A DNA stretch of 64,000 nucleotides from the NCBI GenBank assembly GCA_028278225.1, contig JANQEU010000020.1, positions 62,001 to 126,000 of the forward strand. The letters are read 5' to 3'. This DNA comes from Cyclobacteriaceae bacterium (GTDB lineage: Bacteria > Bacteroidota > Bacteroidia > Cytophagales > Cyclobacteriaceae). The translations under genes were made by a program, and so were the position numbers. Positions 33,987 through 46,082 of this stretch are shown one piece after another (position 1 is the first letter of the stretch; each line of letters begins with the position of its first letter). The notes below the pieces were generated by a model that was given only the letters and a program-made list of their open reading frames with translations, had not been told where the DNA came from and ran no database searches.

Positions 33987-34059
33987 ACGGGTGTAGCTCA
34001 ATTGGTAGAGTAGCGGTCTCCAAAACCGTTGGTTGAGGGTTCGATTCCTTCCACCCGTG
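33987..34059 (+). tRNA. tRNA-Trp (CCA)
   Basis: 73 nt. Acceptor ACGGGTG/CACCCGT, discriminator G, anticodon loop CTCCAAA, T-arm GGGTTCGATTCC. It is 15 bp before secE, so the secE mRNA is probably released by tRNA processing. Confidence 0.95.
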
Positions 34060-34073
34060 CAATTATAAGGGGT

Positions 34074-34265
34074 ATGTCAAAAATAACAACATTTATTAAA
34101 GAAGCTTACATGGAGCTTTTGCACAAAGTTTCCTGGCCAAAGTACAGTGACTTGCAAAGTAGTGCTGTTTTGGTACTTGTGGCTTCTTTGATTTTTGCGA
34201 TGTTGATAGGAGTGATTGATCTGGCATTTGAGAATGCGATGAGGTGGTTCTATAATGAATTTTAG
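34074..34265 (+). CDS. secE: Preprotein translocase subunit SecE
   Basis: The 63-residue protein has an amphipathic N-terminal helix with KEAYMELLHKVSWPKYSDLQ and one transmembrane segment (AVLVLVASLIFAMLIGVIDL). It clamps SecY in the inner-membrane translocon. The ATG at 34074 is preferred because the longer frame runs through the tRNA-Trp gene. The stop lies just before the nusG start. Confidence 0.95.
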   Translation: MSKITTFIKEAYMELLHKVSWPKYSDLQSSAVLVLVASLIFAMLIGVIDLAFENAMRWFYNEF

Positions 34266-34269
34266 TGTC

Positions 34270-34836
34270 ATGGCAGAACATAAGTGGTATGTAGTACGGG
34301 CAGTCAGCGGCAAGGAAAGAAAAGTTAAAGAGGCGATTGAGAATGAAGTAAACCGCCAGGGCTGGAATGAGCTTGTGCCGCAGGTGTTGATTCCTTCCGA
34401 AAAGGTTTATGAAATGAGAAACGGAAAGAAGAGGGTGCGGGAAAGAAGCTTTTTCCCGGGATATGTTTTGATACACGCTGACTTCACTAATGGGGAAGTG
34501 CAGCACATGATCACAAATAAGGAAATTATTCCGAATGTGATCGGCTTTCTTGGAGCAACAGGTGCCGGAGCAGGTAAAGACCCTGTACCATTGAGGCAGA
34601 ATGAGGTGAACAGAATTTTAGGCAAGGTTGACGAAGCTGAGGAATATGAGGAGAAACTGGATACTCCTTATATAGTAGGGGAAAGTGTGAAAGTAATGGA
34701 TGGTCCATTTAGCGGATTCACCGGAACAGTGGAAGAGGTGTTTGAAGACCGAAAGAAACTAAACGTTACGGTTAAAATATTCGGTAGAAATACACCTGTT
34801 GAGTTGAATTACATACAGGTCGAAAAACAAGACTAA
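34270..34836 (+). CDS. nusG: Transcription termination/antitermination protein NusG
   Basis: The 188-residue protein has an NGN domain ([20 protein letters not shown], then [15 protein letters not shown]) and a C-terminal KOW domain ([20 protein letters not shown]). It binds RNA polymerase and couples it to the ribosome or Rho. An ATG five codons upstream overlaps secE, but the family N-terminus favours this start, four bases after the secE stop. Confidence 0.95.
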   Translation: MAEHKWYVVRAVSGKERKVKEAIENEVNRQGWNELVPQVLIPSEKVYEMRNGKKRVRERSFFPGYVLIHADFTNGEVQHMITNKEIIPNVIGFLGATGAGAGKDPVPLRQNEVNRILGKVDEAEEYEEKLDTPYIVGESVKVMDGPFSGFTGTVEEVFEDRKKLNVTVKIFGRNTPVELNYIQVEKQD

Positions 34837-34841
34837 ATAAA

Positions 34842-35285
34842 ATGGCGAAAGAGATTTCGGGTTATTTGAAGTTGCAGATTAGAGGCGGTCAGGCCAATCC
34901 CTCACCACCTGTGGGTCCTGCATTAGGGGCAAAAGGCCTTAACATAATGGAGTTTTGCAAGCAGTTTAATGCCAGAACCCAGGAGAAGCAGGGCCAGCTA
35001 TTGCCGGTAGTGGTTACCATATATGCCGATAAGTCATTTGATTTTATTGTTAAAACCCCTCCGGCGGCAACCTTGATCATGGAAACCATAAAGTTGAAGA
35101 AAGGTTCCTCCGAACCAAACAGGGATAAGGTCGGATCAATCACCTGGGATCAGATTAAAGCCATAGCCGAAATAAAGATGCCGGATTTAAATGCATTCAA
35201 GATTGAATCTGCGATGAAGGTAGTGGCAGGAACGGCAAGAAGTATGGGTGTAAATGTGAAGGGCGCAGCTCCCTGGTCAAAATAA
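34842..35285 (+). CDS. rplK: 50S ribosomal protein L11
   Basis: 147 aa. It has the proline-rich [22 protein letters not shown]-terminal core and a C-terminal rRNA-binding domain ending RSMGVNVKG. It forms the GTPase-associated centre. It starts five bases after nusG and precedes rplA by 12 bp, the usual order. Confidence 0.97.
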   Translation: MAKEISGYLKLQIRGGQANPSPPVGPALGAKGLNIMEFCKQFNARTQEKQGQLLPVVVTIYADKSFDFIVKTPPAATLIMETIKLKKGSSEPNRDKVGSITWDQIKAIAEIKMPDLNAFKIESAMKVVAGTARSMGVNVKGAAPWSK

Positions 35286-35297
35286 CATCACTGAGAA

Positions 35298-35996
35298 ATG
35301 GGAAAACTAACAAGGAACCAGAAGAAAGCACTAGAGCAGTACGATCCAAGCAAGGAGTATTCCTTGGAAGAGGCTACTACATTGCTGAAGCAAATCACTT
35401 TCTCAAAGTTTGATGCTTCGGTAGATCTGGATGTACGTCTCGGTGTCGATCCAAAGAAAGCGGATCAAATGGTAAGAGGGGTGGTTTCCCTTCCAAATGG
35501 AATTGGAAAGGATGTTAAGGTATTGGCCCTGTGCACACCGGATAAAGAGGCGGAAGCCAAGGAAGCCGGTGCCGATTACGTGGGATTGGATGATTTCATT
35601 AAGAAAATTGAAGGAGGTTGGACCGATATTGATGTTATCATTACGATGCCGACTGTGATGGCAAAGGTGGGTAAACTTGGACGCGTGTTAGGCCCAAGGG
35701 GACTCATGCCAAACCCAAAATCCGGAACGGTTACGATGGATATCGGAAAGGCGGTAAAAGAGGTGAAAGCCGGTAAAATTGATTTCAAGGTTGATAAGTT
35801 CGGGATCATACATACCAGCATTGGAAAAGTGTCCTTCGAATCATCAAAATTGAAGGAGAATGCGGAGGAGATGATAAGTACCATTTCCAAGCTAAAACCA
35901 GCCTCTGCGAAAGGAACATATTTTAGATCTATTTCCCTTTCATCAACTATGAGTAAGGGTATTGCTATAGATAAAAACAGTATAGCTGGAATATAA
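35298..35996 (+). CDS. rplA: 50S ribosomal protein L1
   Basis: 232 aa, normal length, with the signature [20 protein letters not shown]1 lines the L1 stalk that moves E-site tRNA and commonly represses its own L11-L1 mRNA. It is followed two bases later by rplJ. Confidence 0.97.
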   Translation: MGKLTRNQKKALEQYDPSKEYSLEEATTLLKQITFSKFDASVDLDVRLGVDPKKADQMVRGVVSLPNGIGKDVKVLALCTPDKEAEAKEAGADYVGLDDFIKKIEGGWTDIDVIITMPTVMAKVGKLGRVLGPRGLMPNPKSGTVTMDIGKAVKEVKAGKIDFKVDKFGIIHTSIGKVSFESSKLKENAEEMISTISKLKPASAKGTYFRSISLSSTMSKGIAIDKNSIAGI

Positions 35997-35998
35997 CT

Positions 35999-36529
35999 AT
36001 GACAAGAGAAGAGAAAGCACAAGTCATATCCGAGCTTACAGATAAGCTAAACGAGAATAATCATTTCTATATAACTGATACGTCTGGTCTTACTGTTGCT
36101 GAGATCAACAAGTTCAGGGGGATGTGCTTCAATGAAGGAATTGAGTACAAAGTGTATAAAAATACACTTATCAGGAAGGCCCTGGATGCACTGGAAGTTG
36201 ATTATTCTGATCTTGATGATGTTTTGAAAGGATTTTCAGGTTTGATGTTTGCGAATGAAAATGCAAATGCACCTGCCAGGATCATCAAGAAGTTCAGGAA
36301 ACAGGATCCTGAAAAGAGACCAAAGTTTAAGGCTGCTTCCATAGAAACTGATATTTTCATAGGTGAGGATCATCTGGATGCGCTCAGCAATCTCAAATCG
36401 AAAGAGGAGCTCATTGGAGAGGTAATTACCTTATTGCAATCGCCAGCTAAAAATGTTATTTCCGCCCTGCAGAGTGGAGAGCATCAATTAGCTGGAATTG
36501 TAAAAACTCTTAGTGAGAAAGAGGATTAA
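35999..36529 (+). CDS. rplJ: 50S ribosomal protein L10
   Basis: 176 aa. The N-terminal globular part includes FYITDTSGLTVAEINKFRG and NTLIRKAL; the C-terminal helix binds L7/L12 dimers. It forms the base of the stalk and is often the translational regulator of rplJL. It lies 34 bp before rplL. Confidence 0.96.
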   Translation: MTREEKAQVISELTDKLNENNHFYITDTSGLTVAEINKFRGMCFNEGIEYKVYKNTLIRKALDALEVDYSDLDDVLKGFSGLMFANENANAPARIIKKFRKQDPEKRPKFKAASIETDIFIGEDHLDALSNLKSKEELIGEVITLLQSPAKNVISALQSGEHQLAGIVKTLSEKED

Positions 36530-36563
36530 ATCATTGATCAAATAAAATTAATTAGAACTAAAA

Positions 36564-36947
36564 ATGGCGGATTTAAAAGAATTTGCGGAACAACTTGTCA
36601 ATCTTAGTGTAAAGGAGGTAAATGAGTTAGCAGGAATACTTAAGGATGAGTACGGCATTGAGCCCGCTGCTGCCGCCGCCCCGGTAATGGTAGCCGGTGG
36701 TGGTGGAGGTGAAGACGGCGGAGGCGCTGAAGAAAAGAGTGCCTTTGATGTGATACTTAAGGCTCCGGGTGGCTCAAAGTTAGCTGTGGTCAAGCTTGTG
36801 AAAGAGCTTACCGGACTTGGATTGAAAGAGGCTAAAGAACTGGTTGATGGAGCTCCTAAAGCTGTAAAAGAGGGAGTTGCTAAGGATGAGGCCGAAGGTC
36901 TCAAGAAGCAACTGGAAGAAGCTGGAGCAGAGGTAGAATTAAAGTAA
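36564..36947 (+). CDS. rplL: 50S ribosomal protein L7/L12
   Basis: 127 aa. It has an N-terminal dimerisation helix, a flexible Ala/Gly-rich hinge (Gly-rich run near 45-52), and the C-terminal domain with [20 protein letters not shown] that recruits translation GTPases. It is followed by a hairpin before rpoB. Confidence 0.97.
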   Translation: MADLKEFAEQLVNLSVKEVNELAGILKDEYGIEPAAAAAPVMVAGGGGGEDGGGAEEKSAFDVILKAPGGSKLAVVKLVKELTGLGLKEAKELVDGAPKAVKEGVAKDEAEGLKKQLEEAGAEVELK

Positions 36948-36968
36948 TTGCCAGATATTCAAGGAGAT

Positions 36969-37008
36969 AGGCCTGGTCTCCCGATAGCTATCGGGAGTCA
37001 GGTCTTTT
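36969..37008 (+). terminator. Hairpin/attenuator between rplL and rpoB
   Basis: A 20-bp perfect palindrome, CTCCCGATAGCTATCGGGAG (36978-36997), lies within a longer imperfect stem (CCTGG/TCAGG), followed by TCTTTT. It is placed like the E. coli rplL-rpoB attenuator. Partial read-through would set the RNA polymerase to ribosomal protein ratio. Confidence 0.7.
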
Positions 37009-37068
37009 CCTGTTTGTATACAGGTATACTACTCAAATTAAAAGTTTAAACTAAAATTCCCGTAAGCC

Positions 37069-40000
37069 TTGTCAAAAAATAAGAACAATGGGAGAATAAA
37101 TTTCTCCTCGATTAAATCAGTTTTGGACTACCCGGATTTCCTGGACGTTCAGCTAAAATCATTTGTAGACTTTTTCCAATTAGATACTCCCGCTGAAAAA
37201 AGGGAAGAGGAAGGGTTATACAAAGTTTTCATGGAGAATTTCCCAATTTCAGACTCAAGAGAAAATTTTGAGCTGGAATTCATTGACTACACCGTTGATC
37301 CCCCCAAATATTCAGTTCAGGAGTGTATTGAGCGAGGGCTTACGTACTCCGTTCCGCTGAAGGCCAAATTGCGACTTCTGTGCAATGACGAGGAAAATGA
37401 AGATTTTGAAACGATTGAGCAGGAAGTATTTCTGGGCAACATCCCATACATGACGGAAAAGGGGTCTTTTGTGATCAATGGAGCAGAGCGGGTGATCGTT
37501 TCCCAGCTTCACAGGTCCCCCGGGGTATTTTTTGCACAGAGCAAACACACTAACGGAACACTTCTTTATTCAGCCAGGATTATTCCGTTTAAAGGATCCT
37601 GGATTGAATTTGCTACTGATGTTAACAATGTAATGTATGCTTACATTGATCGGAAGAAGAAATTCCCTATTACTACACTACTGAGATCAATAGGATATGG
37701 GTCAGACAAGGATATCCTGGACCTTTTCGGTTTGTCGGAAGAAGTAGATGCAAACGAGAAAGAGCTTAAGAAAACCGTAGGACGAAGACTTGCGGCAAGG
37801 GTGCTGCGTACCTGGACCGAGGATTTTGTGGATGAAGACACAGGTGAAGTGGTATCAATTGACAGAAATGAGGTGGTACTGGAAAGAGATAGCATAATCT
37901 CAGACGAAGACATTGAAACGATTCTTGAATCCGGAACCAAATCAGTTATTCTTCATAGGAAGGATGTGAATATTGCCGAGTACTCGATCATTTACAATAC
38001 ACTTCAGAAAGACAACTCCAACTCGGAAAAAGAAGCTGTAGAGCAGATCTACAGACAGCTTCGTAATACTGAAGCGCCTGATGAGCAGACGGCAAGAGAT
38101 ATTATTCAAAACCTGTTCTTCAGCGATAAGAGATATGACCTGGGTGAAGTTGGAAGATACAGGATCAATAAAAAATTAGGTCTTACAATTGATTATGACA
38201 AGAGAGTACTGACTACAGAGGACATCATCCTCATCGTTAAGTATCTCATCGGGTTGATCAATAGCAAGGCGGTTGTCGATGACATTGATCATCTGAGCAA
38301 CAGAAGGGTCAGAACTGTTGGCGAGCAACTTTACTCGCAATTTGGTGTGGGACTTGCCCGTATGGCGAGAACCATCAGGGAGAGAATGAACGTGCGGGAT
38401 AATGAGGATTTCAAGCCGGTTGATTTGATCAATGCGAGGACCTTATCATCCGTTATCAATTCTTTCTTCGGCACCAATCAATTATCTCAGTTCATGGATC
38501 AGACGAATCCACTCGCGGAGATCACGCATAAGCGAAGAATGTCAGCTTTGGGACCTGGAGGTCTGTCGAGGGAAAGAGCCGGATTTGAAGTAAGAGATGT
38601 CCACTACACTCACTATGGTCGTCTGTGCACAATTGAAACACCAGAAGGACCTAATATTGGGTTGATTTCATCACTTTGTGTTCACGCAAAAGTGAATCAG
38701 ATGGGCTTTATCGAAACACCATATCGTGAGGTTGAAAAAGGTAAGGTCGATATGTCGGGGAACGTTAGATTTCTGACTGCAGAAGAGGAGGACACATTCA
38801 ATATAGCACAGGCCAATGCTCCCCTGAAGGACAACGGAAATTTTGTGAATGACCGTGTAAAAGCGAGGTTCGAAGGAGATTTCCCTGTCGTGGAACCCAA
38901 GGAGTTGAAATACATGGATGTCGCACCTAACCAGATTGTCTCAGTTGCAGCATCGTTGATACCGTTCCTCGAGCATGATGACGCTAACAGGGCACTGATG
39001 GGATCCAACATGCAACGGCAGGCTGTTCCCTTGCTCCGTCCGGAAGCACCAATAGTCGGTACAGGCCTGGAACAAAGAGTAGCTCTGGATTCCAGGGCAT
39101 TAATTATTGGCGAGGGAGAAGGTGAAGTCGAGTTTGTTGACGCCAATAAGATTGTAGTCAATTACAAACAGGACGATGACCAGAAACTTATTTCTTTTGA
39201 CAGCGCAAGTGTCGAGTATGATCTCACCAAATTCAGAAGAACCAATCAGGACACATGCATTAATCTCAGGCCTATAGTCAGCAAGGGCGACAAAGTTGTC
39301 GAAGGACAACCGCTTTGCGAAGGCTTCGCCACTAATGACGGAGAGTTGGCACTTGGAAGAAATTTGCAGGTTGCATACATGCCTTGGCAGGGTTACAACT
39401 TTGAGGATGCCATCGTAATCTCTGAAAAAGTAGTCCGTGAAGATATCTTCACATCCATCCATATTGAGGAGTTTGAGCTTGAAGTAAGAGATACCAAAAG
39501 AGGTGAAGAGGAGCTGACATCTGAAATTCCGAATGTTAGTGAGGAAGCGGTCAAAAACCTTGATGAGAACGGAATAATAAGAATTGGTGCCGAGATCAAG
39601 GAAGGAGATATCCTGATAGGTAAGATCACACCAAAGGGTGAGTCGGATCCTACACCTGAGGAAAAACTATTGAGAGCGATCTTTGGCGACAAGGCAGGAG
39701 ATGTTAAAGATGCGTCGCTTAAAGCTTCTCCTTCGTTGAGAGGGGTTGTGATAGACACCAAATTATTCTCAAGACCGAAAAAAGATAAAGACTTACGGGC
39801 GAGATCGAAAAAAGAAGTTGAGCTGCTCAAAAACAGGTACAGCCAGCAATTGACTGAGGTTCGAAATCGAATGATCGAGAAGATGACCAAGCTTCTGGAA
39901 GGCAAGGTCTGTCAGGGCATAAAGCATAAATTTGGTGAAGAGGTGATGTCAAAAGGCGCAAAATTCAGCAAAAAGAATATTGAAGCCAACCTGTTCCCGG

Positions 40001-40941
40001 AGAAGAATATATTTAGGGATGAGAGTACTTACAATGTTCCCGAGGAAGCAAATCTCATAAGTGACCTTAATATTGACAACTGGACTACTGACGAGAAAAG
40101 CAACTCGTTGATTTTTGCCTTGATTAAGAAATATATCATCAAGCGAAACGAAATCTCCGGAAAGTTTAAAAGAGAAAGATTCACCCTGGAGGTGGGAGAC
40201 GAACTGCCGGCGGGTATAGTAAGACTGGCAAAAGTTTACGTTGCCAAGAAACGCAAATTGAAAGTTGGTGATAAGATGGCCGGACGACACGGTAATAAGG
40301 GTGTTGTAGCCAAAATTGTCAGGGAGGAGGACATGCCGTTTATGGAGGACGGAACTCCGATGGATATTGTATTGAATCCTCTGGGTGTGCCTTCGCGGAT
40401 GAATATCGGCCAGATCTATGAAACAGTACTGGGCTGGGCAGGAATGAAACTCGATAAGAAATATGCAACACCGATTTTTGATGGTGCGACCGAGGATGAA
40501 GTTCAAAAGGAACTTTCAGAGGCAGGATTGCCGTCATTTGGGCGTACCTACCTGTATGATGGCCTTACAGGCGAAAGATTTGATCAGCCGGTCACGGTAG
40601 GTATTACTTACATGCTAAAGCTGGGTCACCTGGTGGATGATAAGATGCATGCCCGATCAATTGGACCATACTCATTGATTACGCAGCAACCACTTGGAGG
40701 TAAAGCTCAGTTTGGAGGACAGAGATTTGGAGAAATGGAAGTATGGGCATTAGAGGCGTTTGGGGCTGCCAATGTCCTTCAGGAAATTCTGACGATCAAA
40801 TCCGATGATGTGATTGGAAGAGCGAAAGCCTATGAAGCTATAGTGAAAGGGGAGAATATGCACAAACCGAATATCCCTGAATCCTTTAACGTTCTGGTAC
40901 ACGAACTAAGAGGACTTGCACTTGAAATTACCTTGGATTAA
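37069..40941 (+). CDS. rpoB: RNA polymerase beta subunit
   Basis: 1290 aa, start TTG: the residues from it ([20 protein letters not shown]) fit the family N-terminus and no upstream ATG serves. The rifampicin-binding region is present and wild-type-like ([19 protein letters not shown], then [11 protein letters not shown]). Catalytic and switch segments near the C-terminus include [20 protein letters not shown] and [19 protein letters not shown]. With RpoC it forms the polymerase active centre. It is followed 40 bp later by rpoC. The weak start codon and upstream attenuator may both limit its synthesis. Confidence 0.98.
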   Translation: MSKNKNNGRINFSSIKSVLDYPDFLDVQLKSFVDFFQLDTPAEKREEEGLYKVFMENFPISDSRENFELEFIDYTVDPPKYSVQECIERGLTYSVPLKAKLRLLCNDEENEDFETIEQEVFLGNIPYMTEKGSFVINGAERVIVSQLHRSPGVFFAQSKHTNGTLLYSARIIPFKGSWIEFATDVNNVMYAYIDRKKKFPITTLLRSIGYGSDKDILDLFGLSEEVDANEKELKKTVGRRLAARVLRTWTEDFVDEDTGEVVSIDRNEVVLERDSIISDEDIETILESGTKSVILHRKDVNIAEYSIIYNTLQKDNSNSEKEAVEQIYRQLRNTEAPDEQTARDIIQNLFFSDKRYDLGEVGRYRINKKLGLTIDYDKRVLTTEDIILIVKYLIGLINSKAVVDDIDHLSNRRVRTVGEQLYSQFGVGLARMARTIRERMNVRDNEDFKPVDLINARTLSSVINSFFGTNQLSQFMDQTNPLAEITHKRRMSALGPGGLSRERAGFEVRDVHYTHYGRLCTIETPEGPNIGLISSLCVHAKVNQMGFIETPYREVEKGKVDMSGNVRFLTAEEEDTFNIAQANAPLKDNGNFVNDRVKARFEGDFPVVEPKELKYMDVAPNQIVSVAASLIPFLEHDDANRALMGSNMQRQAVPLLRPEAPIVGTGLEQRVALDSRALIIGEGEGEVEFVDANKIVVNYKQDDDQKLISFDSASVEYDLTKFRRTNQDTCINLRPIVSKGDKVVEGQPLCEGFATNDGELALGRNLQVAYMPWQGYNFEDAIVISEKVVREDIFTSIHIEEFELEVRDTKRGEEELTSEIPNVSEEAVKNLDENGIIRIGAEIKEGDILIGKITPKGESDPTPEEKLLRAIFGDKAGDVKDASLKASPSLRGVVIDTKLFSRPKKDKDLRARSKKEVELLKNRYSQQLTEVRNRMIEKMTKLLEGKVCQGIKHKFGEEVMSKGAKFSKKNIEANLFPEKNIFRDESTYNVPEEANLISDLNIDNWTTDEKSNSLIFALIKKYIIKRNEISGKFKRERFTLEVGDELPAGIVRLAKVYVAKKRKLKVGDKMAGRHGNKGVVAKIVREEDMPFMEDGTPMDIVLNPLGVPSRMNIGQIYETVLGWAGMKLDKKYATPIFDGATEDEVQKELSEAGLPSFGRTYLYDGLTGERFDQPVTVGITYMLKLGHLVDDKMHARSIGPYSLITQQPLGGKAQFGGQRFGEMEVWALEAFGAANVLQEILTIKSDDVIGRAKAYEAIVKGENMHKPNIPESFNVLVHELRGLALEITLD

Positions 40942-40981
40942 TTAGTCAACAAGCCTTTGGGCAAATTGTATAAATCAAATT

Positions 40982-43900
40982 ATGGCATTCAGAAAAAATA
41001 AAAAATTGACAAACGACTTCTCGAAAGTCACCATTAGTCTTGCTTCTCCGGAATCGATACTCGAAAGCTCACATGGAGAAGTAACTCAGCCTGAAACCAT
41101 TAACTATCGAACATATAAACCGGAAATGGGAGGATTATTCTGCGAAAGGATCTTCGGTCCGGTTAAAGATTGGGAATGTCATTGCGGTAAGTATAAAAGG
41201 ATCAGATATAAAGGGATCATTTGTGATCGATGTGGTGTTGAGGTTACCGAGAAAAAGGTACGACGTGAAAGGATGGGTCATATCGAACTCGTAGTCCCTG
41301 TTGCGCACATTTGGTATTTCAAATCATTACCTAATAAAATCGGCTACTTATTGGGCCTTCCGACGAAGAAGCTCGATCAAATCATTTACTATGAAAGATA
41401 TGTGATCATTCAGCCTGGCGTTAAAGAAGAAGATGGTTTGAATAAGCTCGATTTTCTTACGGAAGATGAGTATTTGGATATCCTTGACAAGCTTCCCAGA
41501 GAGAATCAAATGCTGGATGACGATGATCCTAATAAGTTCATTGCTAAAATGGGTGCGGAGGCATTGGAAATGCTTTTGGCGAGGACAGAGCTCGATGAGC
41601 TTTCATTCCAGTTGAGACATCAGGCTGCAACAGATACGTCACAGCAGAGGAAAGCCGAAGCGCTCAAGAGATTGCGGGTTGTGGAAGCGTTTAGAGAAGC
41701 CCGGACCCGTATTGAGAACCGGCCCGAATGGATGGTGATCAAAATGGTCCCTGTTATTCCGCCTGAACTACGGCCATTGGTGCCTCTTGACGGTGGACGT
41801 TTTGCCACCTCTGACCTCAATGATCTTTATAGAAGGGTGATCATCAGAAATAACAGGCTGAAGAGACTAATTGATATCAAGGCACCTGAAGTAATACTCA
41901 GGAATGAGAAAAGGATGCTTCAGGAGGCTGTCGACTCGTTATTTGATAATTCCAGAAAGGTAAACGCGGTTCGATCCGATGGCAACAGGGCACTGAAATC
42001 CCTGAGTGATATGCTCAAAGGGAAACAAGGAAGATTCCGTCAGAATCTGCTTGGAAAAAGGGTTGACTATTCGGGAAGGTCGGTAATCGTGGTGGGACCT
42101 GAGTTGAAAATGCATGAATGCGGTCTGCCGAAGGATATGGCAGCAGAACTTTTCAAGCCATTTGTGATCCGAAAACTCATCGAAAGAGGAATAGTCAAGA
42201 CCGTAAAATCTGCCAAGAAGATCGTCGATCGAAAGGATCCTGTCGTTTGGGATATTTTGGAAAACGTGTTGAAAGGACATCCTGTCCTTTTAAACAGGGC
42301 CCCGACACTCCACAGACTGGGCATCCAGGCATTCCAGCCAAAACTTATAGAAGGTAAAGCAATTCAGTTGCATCCTTTGGTGTGTACCGCCTTCAATGCT
42401 GACTTTGATGGTGACCAGATGGCAGTGCACGTACCACTTGGACATGAAGCCATACTGGAAGCATCATTGCTAATGCTCTCGTCACATAATATCCTTAACC
42501 CGGCAAACGGCGCGCCTATCGCAGTACCATCTCAGGATATGGTACTTGGCCTGTACTACGTGACTAAAGGCAGAAAAAGTACGGATGATCACGAAGTCCC
42601 CGGGGAGGGAATGATGTTCTACAGTCCTTCGGAAGTGATCATTGCTTTGAATGAGGGGAAAGTCTCAAAACATTCATACATCAAAGTAAGGACCGCGGTC
42701 AGAAACGAGAACAATGAATTGGAGACAAAAGTTATTGAAACTGTTGCGGGACGCGTACTATTTAACCAATTTGTGCCTGATGAAGTTGGCTTCATAGATG
42801 AGTTGCTCACAAAGAAGAAACTCCAGAAAACCATAGCCAAAGTGTTCAAGATCACCGGCATGGCAAGGACAGCGTTGTTCCTGGATGACATCAAAGACCT
42901 TGGATTCCAAATGGCTTATAAAGGTGGGCTCTCGATGGGTCTGGGAGATATCAAGATACCGGAAGCAAAAGAGAAACTTGTCAATCAGGCAAAGGAGGAA
43001 GTTGATGGGGTCTGGAACAATTATCTGATGGGTCTGATTACAGATAACGAGCGGTATAACCAGGTTATTGACATTTGGACCAGGACAAACACTCAATTGA
43101 CCTCAACACTGATGCGGCAATTGGAAGAAGATCATCAGGGGTTCAATTCTATCTACATGATGATGCACTCCGGAGCAAGAGGGTCCAGGGAGCAGATCAG
43201 GCAGCTTGGCGGAATGCGGGGCCTGATGGCCAAGCCACAGAAAAACCTTCAGGGTTCTGTGGGCGAGATCATCGAGAACCCAATATTGTCAAACTTCAAA
43301 GAAGGCCTTGATGTGTTGGAGTATTTTATATCCACACATGGTGCTCGTAAGGGGCTTGCTGACACAGCGCTGAAAACAGCCGATGCGGGATACCTGACCA
43401 GGAGGTTGGTTGATGTTGCTCAGGATGTGGTTGTCAACGAAAGCGATTGCGGTACCTTGAGGGGTCAGGCTGTTACGGCTTTGAAAGACAATGAGGAAAT
43501 TGTCGAGCCATTGTCTGAAAGAATCCTGGGCAGGGTATCTGTTCACGACATATACGACCCGATCACCGAGGAACTCATCGTCGTGTCAGGAGGTGAAATA
43601 ACCGAAGAAATTGCAGACAAGATCGAGGTGACAAGTATTGAAGAAGTTGAGATCAGATCGGTGTTGACCTGTGAAACCAAACAAGGGGTTTGTGCCAAGT
43701 GCTACGGCAGAAACTTATCGACCGGAAACATGGTCCACATTGGCGAATCTGTCGGTGTCATTGCAGCCCAATCCATTGGAGAACCGGGCACCCAGCTTAC
43801 GTTGCGTACCTTCCACGTTGGGGGTACTGCCTCGAATATTGCAGTGGATGCAAACATCAAATCAAAATTCGATGGAGTTCTTGAATTTGATGAGCTGAAG

Positions 43901-45289
43901 ACAGTTAAGACCACAAACGAAGACGGTGAGGCGATTCAGGTAGTAATGGGAAGATCAGGAGAGATCAAGGTTCTGAATGGGAAAAAAGACAAAGTTCTGA
44001 TCAGTAACCATGTACCGTATGGAGCGATCCTCAAGGTCAAGGACGGAGGCAAAGTCAAGAGAGGCGATGAGCTCTGTTACTGGGATCCGTACAATGCCGT
44101 TATCCTTTCAGAGATTGATGGTAAAATTTCCTTTGAATCAATTATTGAGGGCGTGACCTACAAGGAGGAGTCTGATGAGCAGACGGGGCACAGGGAGAAA
44201 GTCATCATTGACACCAAGGATAAGACCAAGAACCCGGCCATTATAGTAGGCGATGAGGAAGGTAAATCCTATAATATTCCTGTTGGGGCCCACCTTTCCG
44301 TGGAACAAGGCGACAAGGTCAAGGCAGGGCAGGTGCTAGCCAAAATACCAAGGAAAACAGGTAAGTCCAGAGATATTACAGGAGGTCTGCCGAGAGTTAC
44401 GGAATTGTTTGAAGCCCGTAATCCATCTAATCCAGCCGTGGTGACTGAAATTGATGGTGTTGCAACTTATGGCGGGATCAAGAGAGGAAATCGGGAGATA
44501 TTCATTGAATCGAAGGACGGCGTTAAGAAACGGTATATGGTACCGCTTTCAAAACACATACTCGTACAGGACAATGATTTCATCAAAGCGGGAGAACCAC
44601 TTTCGGACGGAGCGATTACACCTGCAGATATACTTTCCATTCAAGGGCCAACAGCTGTCCAGGAATATTTAGTGAATGAAATACAGGAAGTTTACAGACT
44701 TCAAGGTGTGAAGATCAATGACAAACATATTGAAGTCATAGTTCGTCAAATGATGCAAAAGGTTATCATTATTGATGCAGGAGACACAAACTTCCTTACT
44801 AACCAGGTTGTTGATCGATTTGCCTTTATGGAAGAAAACGACAACATAATGGATAAGAAAGTGGTCATGGAGGCCGGTGATTCCGAAACATTGAAGCCCG
44901 GCCAGATCATCACAAGCAGAAGACTCAGAGATGAAAACTCCAATCTTAAGCGTCGGGATCTGACCCCTGTTCAGGTTAGAAATGCCGAAGCAGCCGTATC
45001 CAAACCAACATTACAGGGGATTACCCAGGCATCATTGGGAACGGAAAGCTTCATATCAGCGGCATCATTCCAGGAGACCACAAAAGTTTTGAGTGAAGCC
45101 TCCATCCGGGGGAAATCCGATAACTTAATTGGATTGAAGGAAAATGTGATTGTCGGACACCTGATACCAGCAGGTACCGGTGTAAGGCACTTCCAAAGTC
45201 ACATCGTTGCTTCCAAGGAAGAGTATGAAAGGATGGTTAGCTCAAGGGAGGAGTTTACACAATCTACGGAAATTCTAACCGAGTCGTAA
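40982..45289 (+). CDS. rpoC: RNA polymerase beta' subunit
   Basis: 1435 aa. The N-terminal zinc ribbon is [19 protein letters not shown], the catalytic magnesium motif is [10 protein letters not shown], and the second zinc site is [13 protein letters not shown]. The bridge and trigger regions are covered by the [20 protein letters not shown] segment. The C-terminus contains the conserved [14 protein letters not shown]. It lacks the very large insertions seen in some phyla. The stop codon directly abuts the start of the DUF3467 gene. Confidence 0.98.
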   Translation: MAFRKNKKLTNDFSKVTISLASPESILESSHGEVTQPETINYRTYKPEMGGLFCERIFGPVKDWECHCGKYKRIRYKGIICDRCGVEVTEKKVRRERMGHIELVVPVAHIWYFKSLPNKIGYLLGLPTKKLDQIIYYERYVIIQPGVKEEDGLNKLDFLTEDEYLDILDKLPRENQMLDDDDPNKFIAKMGAEALEMLLARTELDELSFQLRHQAATDTSQQRKAEALKRLRVVEAFREARTRIENRPEWMVIKMVPVIPPELRPLVPLDGGRFATSDLNDLYRRVIIRNNRLKRLIDIKAPEVILRNEKRMLQEAVDSLFDNSRKVNAVRSDGNRALKSLSDMLKGKQGRFRQNLLGKRVDYSGRSVIVVGPELKMHECGLPKDMAAELFKPFVIRKLIERGIVKTVKSAKKIVDRKDPVVWDILENVLKGHPVLLNRAPTLHRLGIQAFQPKLIEGKAIQLHPLVCTAFNADFDGDQMAVHVPLGHEAILEASLLMLSSHNILNPANGAPIAVPSQDMVLGLYYVTKGRKSTDDHEVPGEGMMFYSPSEVIIALNEGKVSKHSYIKVRTAVRNENNELETKVIETVAGRVLFNQFVPDEVGFIDELLTKKKLQKTIAKVFKITGMARTALFLDDIKDLGFQMAYKGGLSMGLGDIKIPEAKEKLVNQAKEEVDGVWNNYLMGLITDNERYNQVIDIWTRTNTQLTSTLMRQLEEDHQGFNSIYMMMHSGARGSREQIRQLGGMRGLMAKPQKNLQGSVGEIIENPILSNFKEGLDVLEYFISTHGARKGLADTALKTADAGYLTRRLVDVAQDVVVNESDCGTLRGQAVTALKDNEEIVEPLSERILGRVSVHDIYDPITEELIVVSGGEITEEIADKIEVTSIEEVEIRSVLTCETKQGVCAKCYGRNLSTGNMVHIGESVGVIAAQSIGEPGTQLTLRTFHVGGTASNIAVDANIKSKFDGVLEFDELKTVKTTNEDGEAIQVVMGRSGEIKVLNGKKDKVLISNHVPYGAILKVKDGGKVKRGDELCYWDPYNAVILSEIDGKISFESIIEGVTYKEESDEQTGHREKVIIDTKDKTKNPAIIVGDEEGKSYNIPVGAHLSVEQGDKVKAGQVLAKIPRKTGKSRDITGGLPRVTELFEARNPSNPAVVTEIDGVATYGGIKRGNREIFIESKDGVKKRYMVPLSKHILVQDNDFIKAGEPLSDGAITPADILSIQGPTAVQEYLVNEIQEVYRLQGVKINDKHIEVIVRQMMQKVIIIDAGDTNFLTNQVVDRFAFMEENDNIMDKKVVMEAGDSETLKPGQIITSRRLRDENSNLKRRDLTPVQVRNAEAAVSKPTLQGITQASLGTESFISAASFQETTKVLSEASIRGKSDNLIGLKENVIVGHLIPAGTGVRHFQSHIVASKEEYERMVSSREEFTQSTEILTES

Positions 45290-45610
45290 ATGGATAAGAA
45301 AGAAGAAAAGGCAAACAAGAATCTGAATATTGAACTTTCGGAAGAAACTGCAGAAGGAGTGTATGCAAATCTCGCAATGATCGCCCATTCCAGCAGCGAG
45401 TTTGTTATAGATTTTATCCGTTTAATGCCCGGTGTTCCGAAGGCAAAAGTAAAATCAAGAGTAGTAATTACTCCGGAGCATGCAAAAAGGCTTTTGCATG
45501 CTCTGGAGGAGAACATAAAGAAGTACGAAAGTACATTCGGTCCCATCAAACAAGTAGAAGAAGCTCCCAAATATCCTATCAACTTTGGGGGCACTGTTGG
45601 TGAAGCCTAA
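45290..45610 (+). CDS. DUF3467 protein
   Basis: The 106-residue acidic/basic protein matches the DUF3467 family: ANLAMIAHSSSEFVIDFIRLMPG, VKSRVVITPEHAKRLLHAL and a C-terminal PINFGGTVGEA. Its biochemical role is unknown. The gene starts on the base after the rpoC stop, a placement common in Bacteroidota, so it is co-expressed with RNA polymerase. A transcription- or translation-related role is inference only. Confidence 0.88.
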   Translation: MDKKEEKANKNLNIELSEETAEGVYANLAMIAHSSSEFVIDFIRLMPGVPKAKVKSRVVITPEHAKRLLHALEENIKKYESTFGPIKQVEEAPKYPINFGGTVGEA

Positions 45611-45625
45611 ATATCTTTTTTCCCA

Positions 45626-45656
45626 TTGGGATATCATTACATTATTTCTATCTTTG
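45626..45656 (+). promoter_or_regulatory. Promoter of rpsL-rpsG-fusA-rpsJ
   Basis: -33 TTG (45626-45628) and -7 TATCTTTG (45649-45656) are 20 bases apart. The 5' leader contains the 12-bp palindrome CCGAAATTTCGG (45661-45672), which may be a small regulatory hairpin. Confidence 0.75.
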
Positions 45657-45693
45657 CGTTCCGAAATTTCGGGATAAAGTAAAATAGGAATAA

Positions 45694-46074
45694 ATGCCGA
45701 CTATACAACAGTTAGTAAGAAAGGGAAGAAAAAAACTTACTTCCAAGTCTAAATCTCCTGCCCTGGACTCTTGTCCACAGCGCAGGGGGGTTTGTACAAG
45801 GGTTTATACCACTACACCTAAAAAACCGAATTCCGCGATGAGGAAAGTTGCGAGAGTCCGGCTGACAAATGGCAAGGAAGTAAACGCATACATACCGGGA
45901 GAGGGGCATAATCTTCAGGAACACTCTATTGTCCTGATCAGGGGTGGAAGGGTTAAAGATTTACCTGGAGTTAGATATCATATTATCAGAGGGGCCCTTG
46001 ATACTGCTGGTGTAAATGGCAGACTTCAGCGGAGATCAAAATACGGAGCGAAAAGGCCCAAGGATAAAAAATAA
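45694..46074 (+). CDS. rpsL: 30S ribosomal protein S12
   Basis: 126 aa. [19 protein letters not shown] and [11 protein letters not shown] hold the residues that contact the decoding site; the Lys positions linked to streptomycin resistance look wild type. It is the first gene of the str-type operon, nine bases before rpsG. Confidence 0.97.
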   Translation: MPTIQQLVRKGRKKLTSKSKSPALDSCPQRRGVCTRVYTTTPKKPNSAMRKVARVRLTNGKEVNAYIPGEGHNLQEHSIVLIRGGRVKDLPGVRYHIIRGALDTAGVNGRLQRRSKYGAKRPKDKK

Positions 46075-46082
46075 TTTGAAGG

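Noticed and set aside
34029-34073. Upstream extension of secE
   Set aside because: It would be translated from within the tRNA-Trp gene; the family N-terminus begins at the later ATG.
39393-39905. 170-residue frame on the reverse strand of rpoB
   Set aside because: It lies wholly inside rpoB, is Ser/Leu-rich low-complexity sequence typical of antisense frames, and has no recognisable domain.
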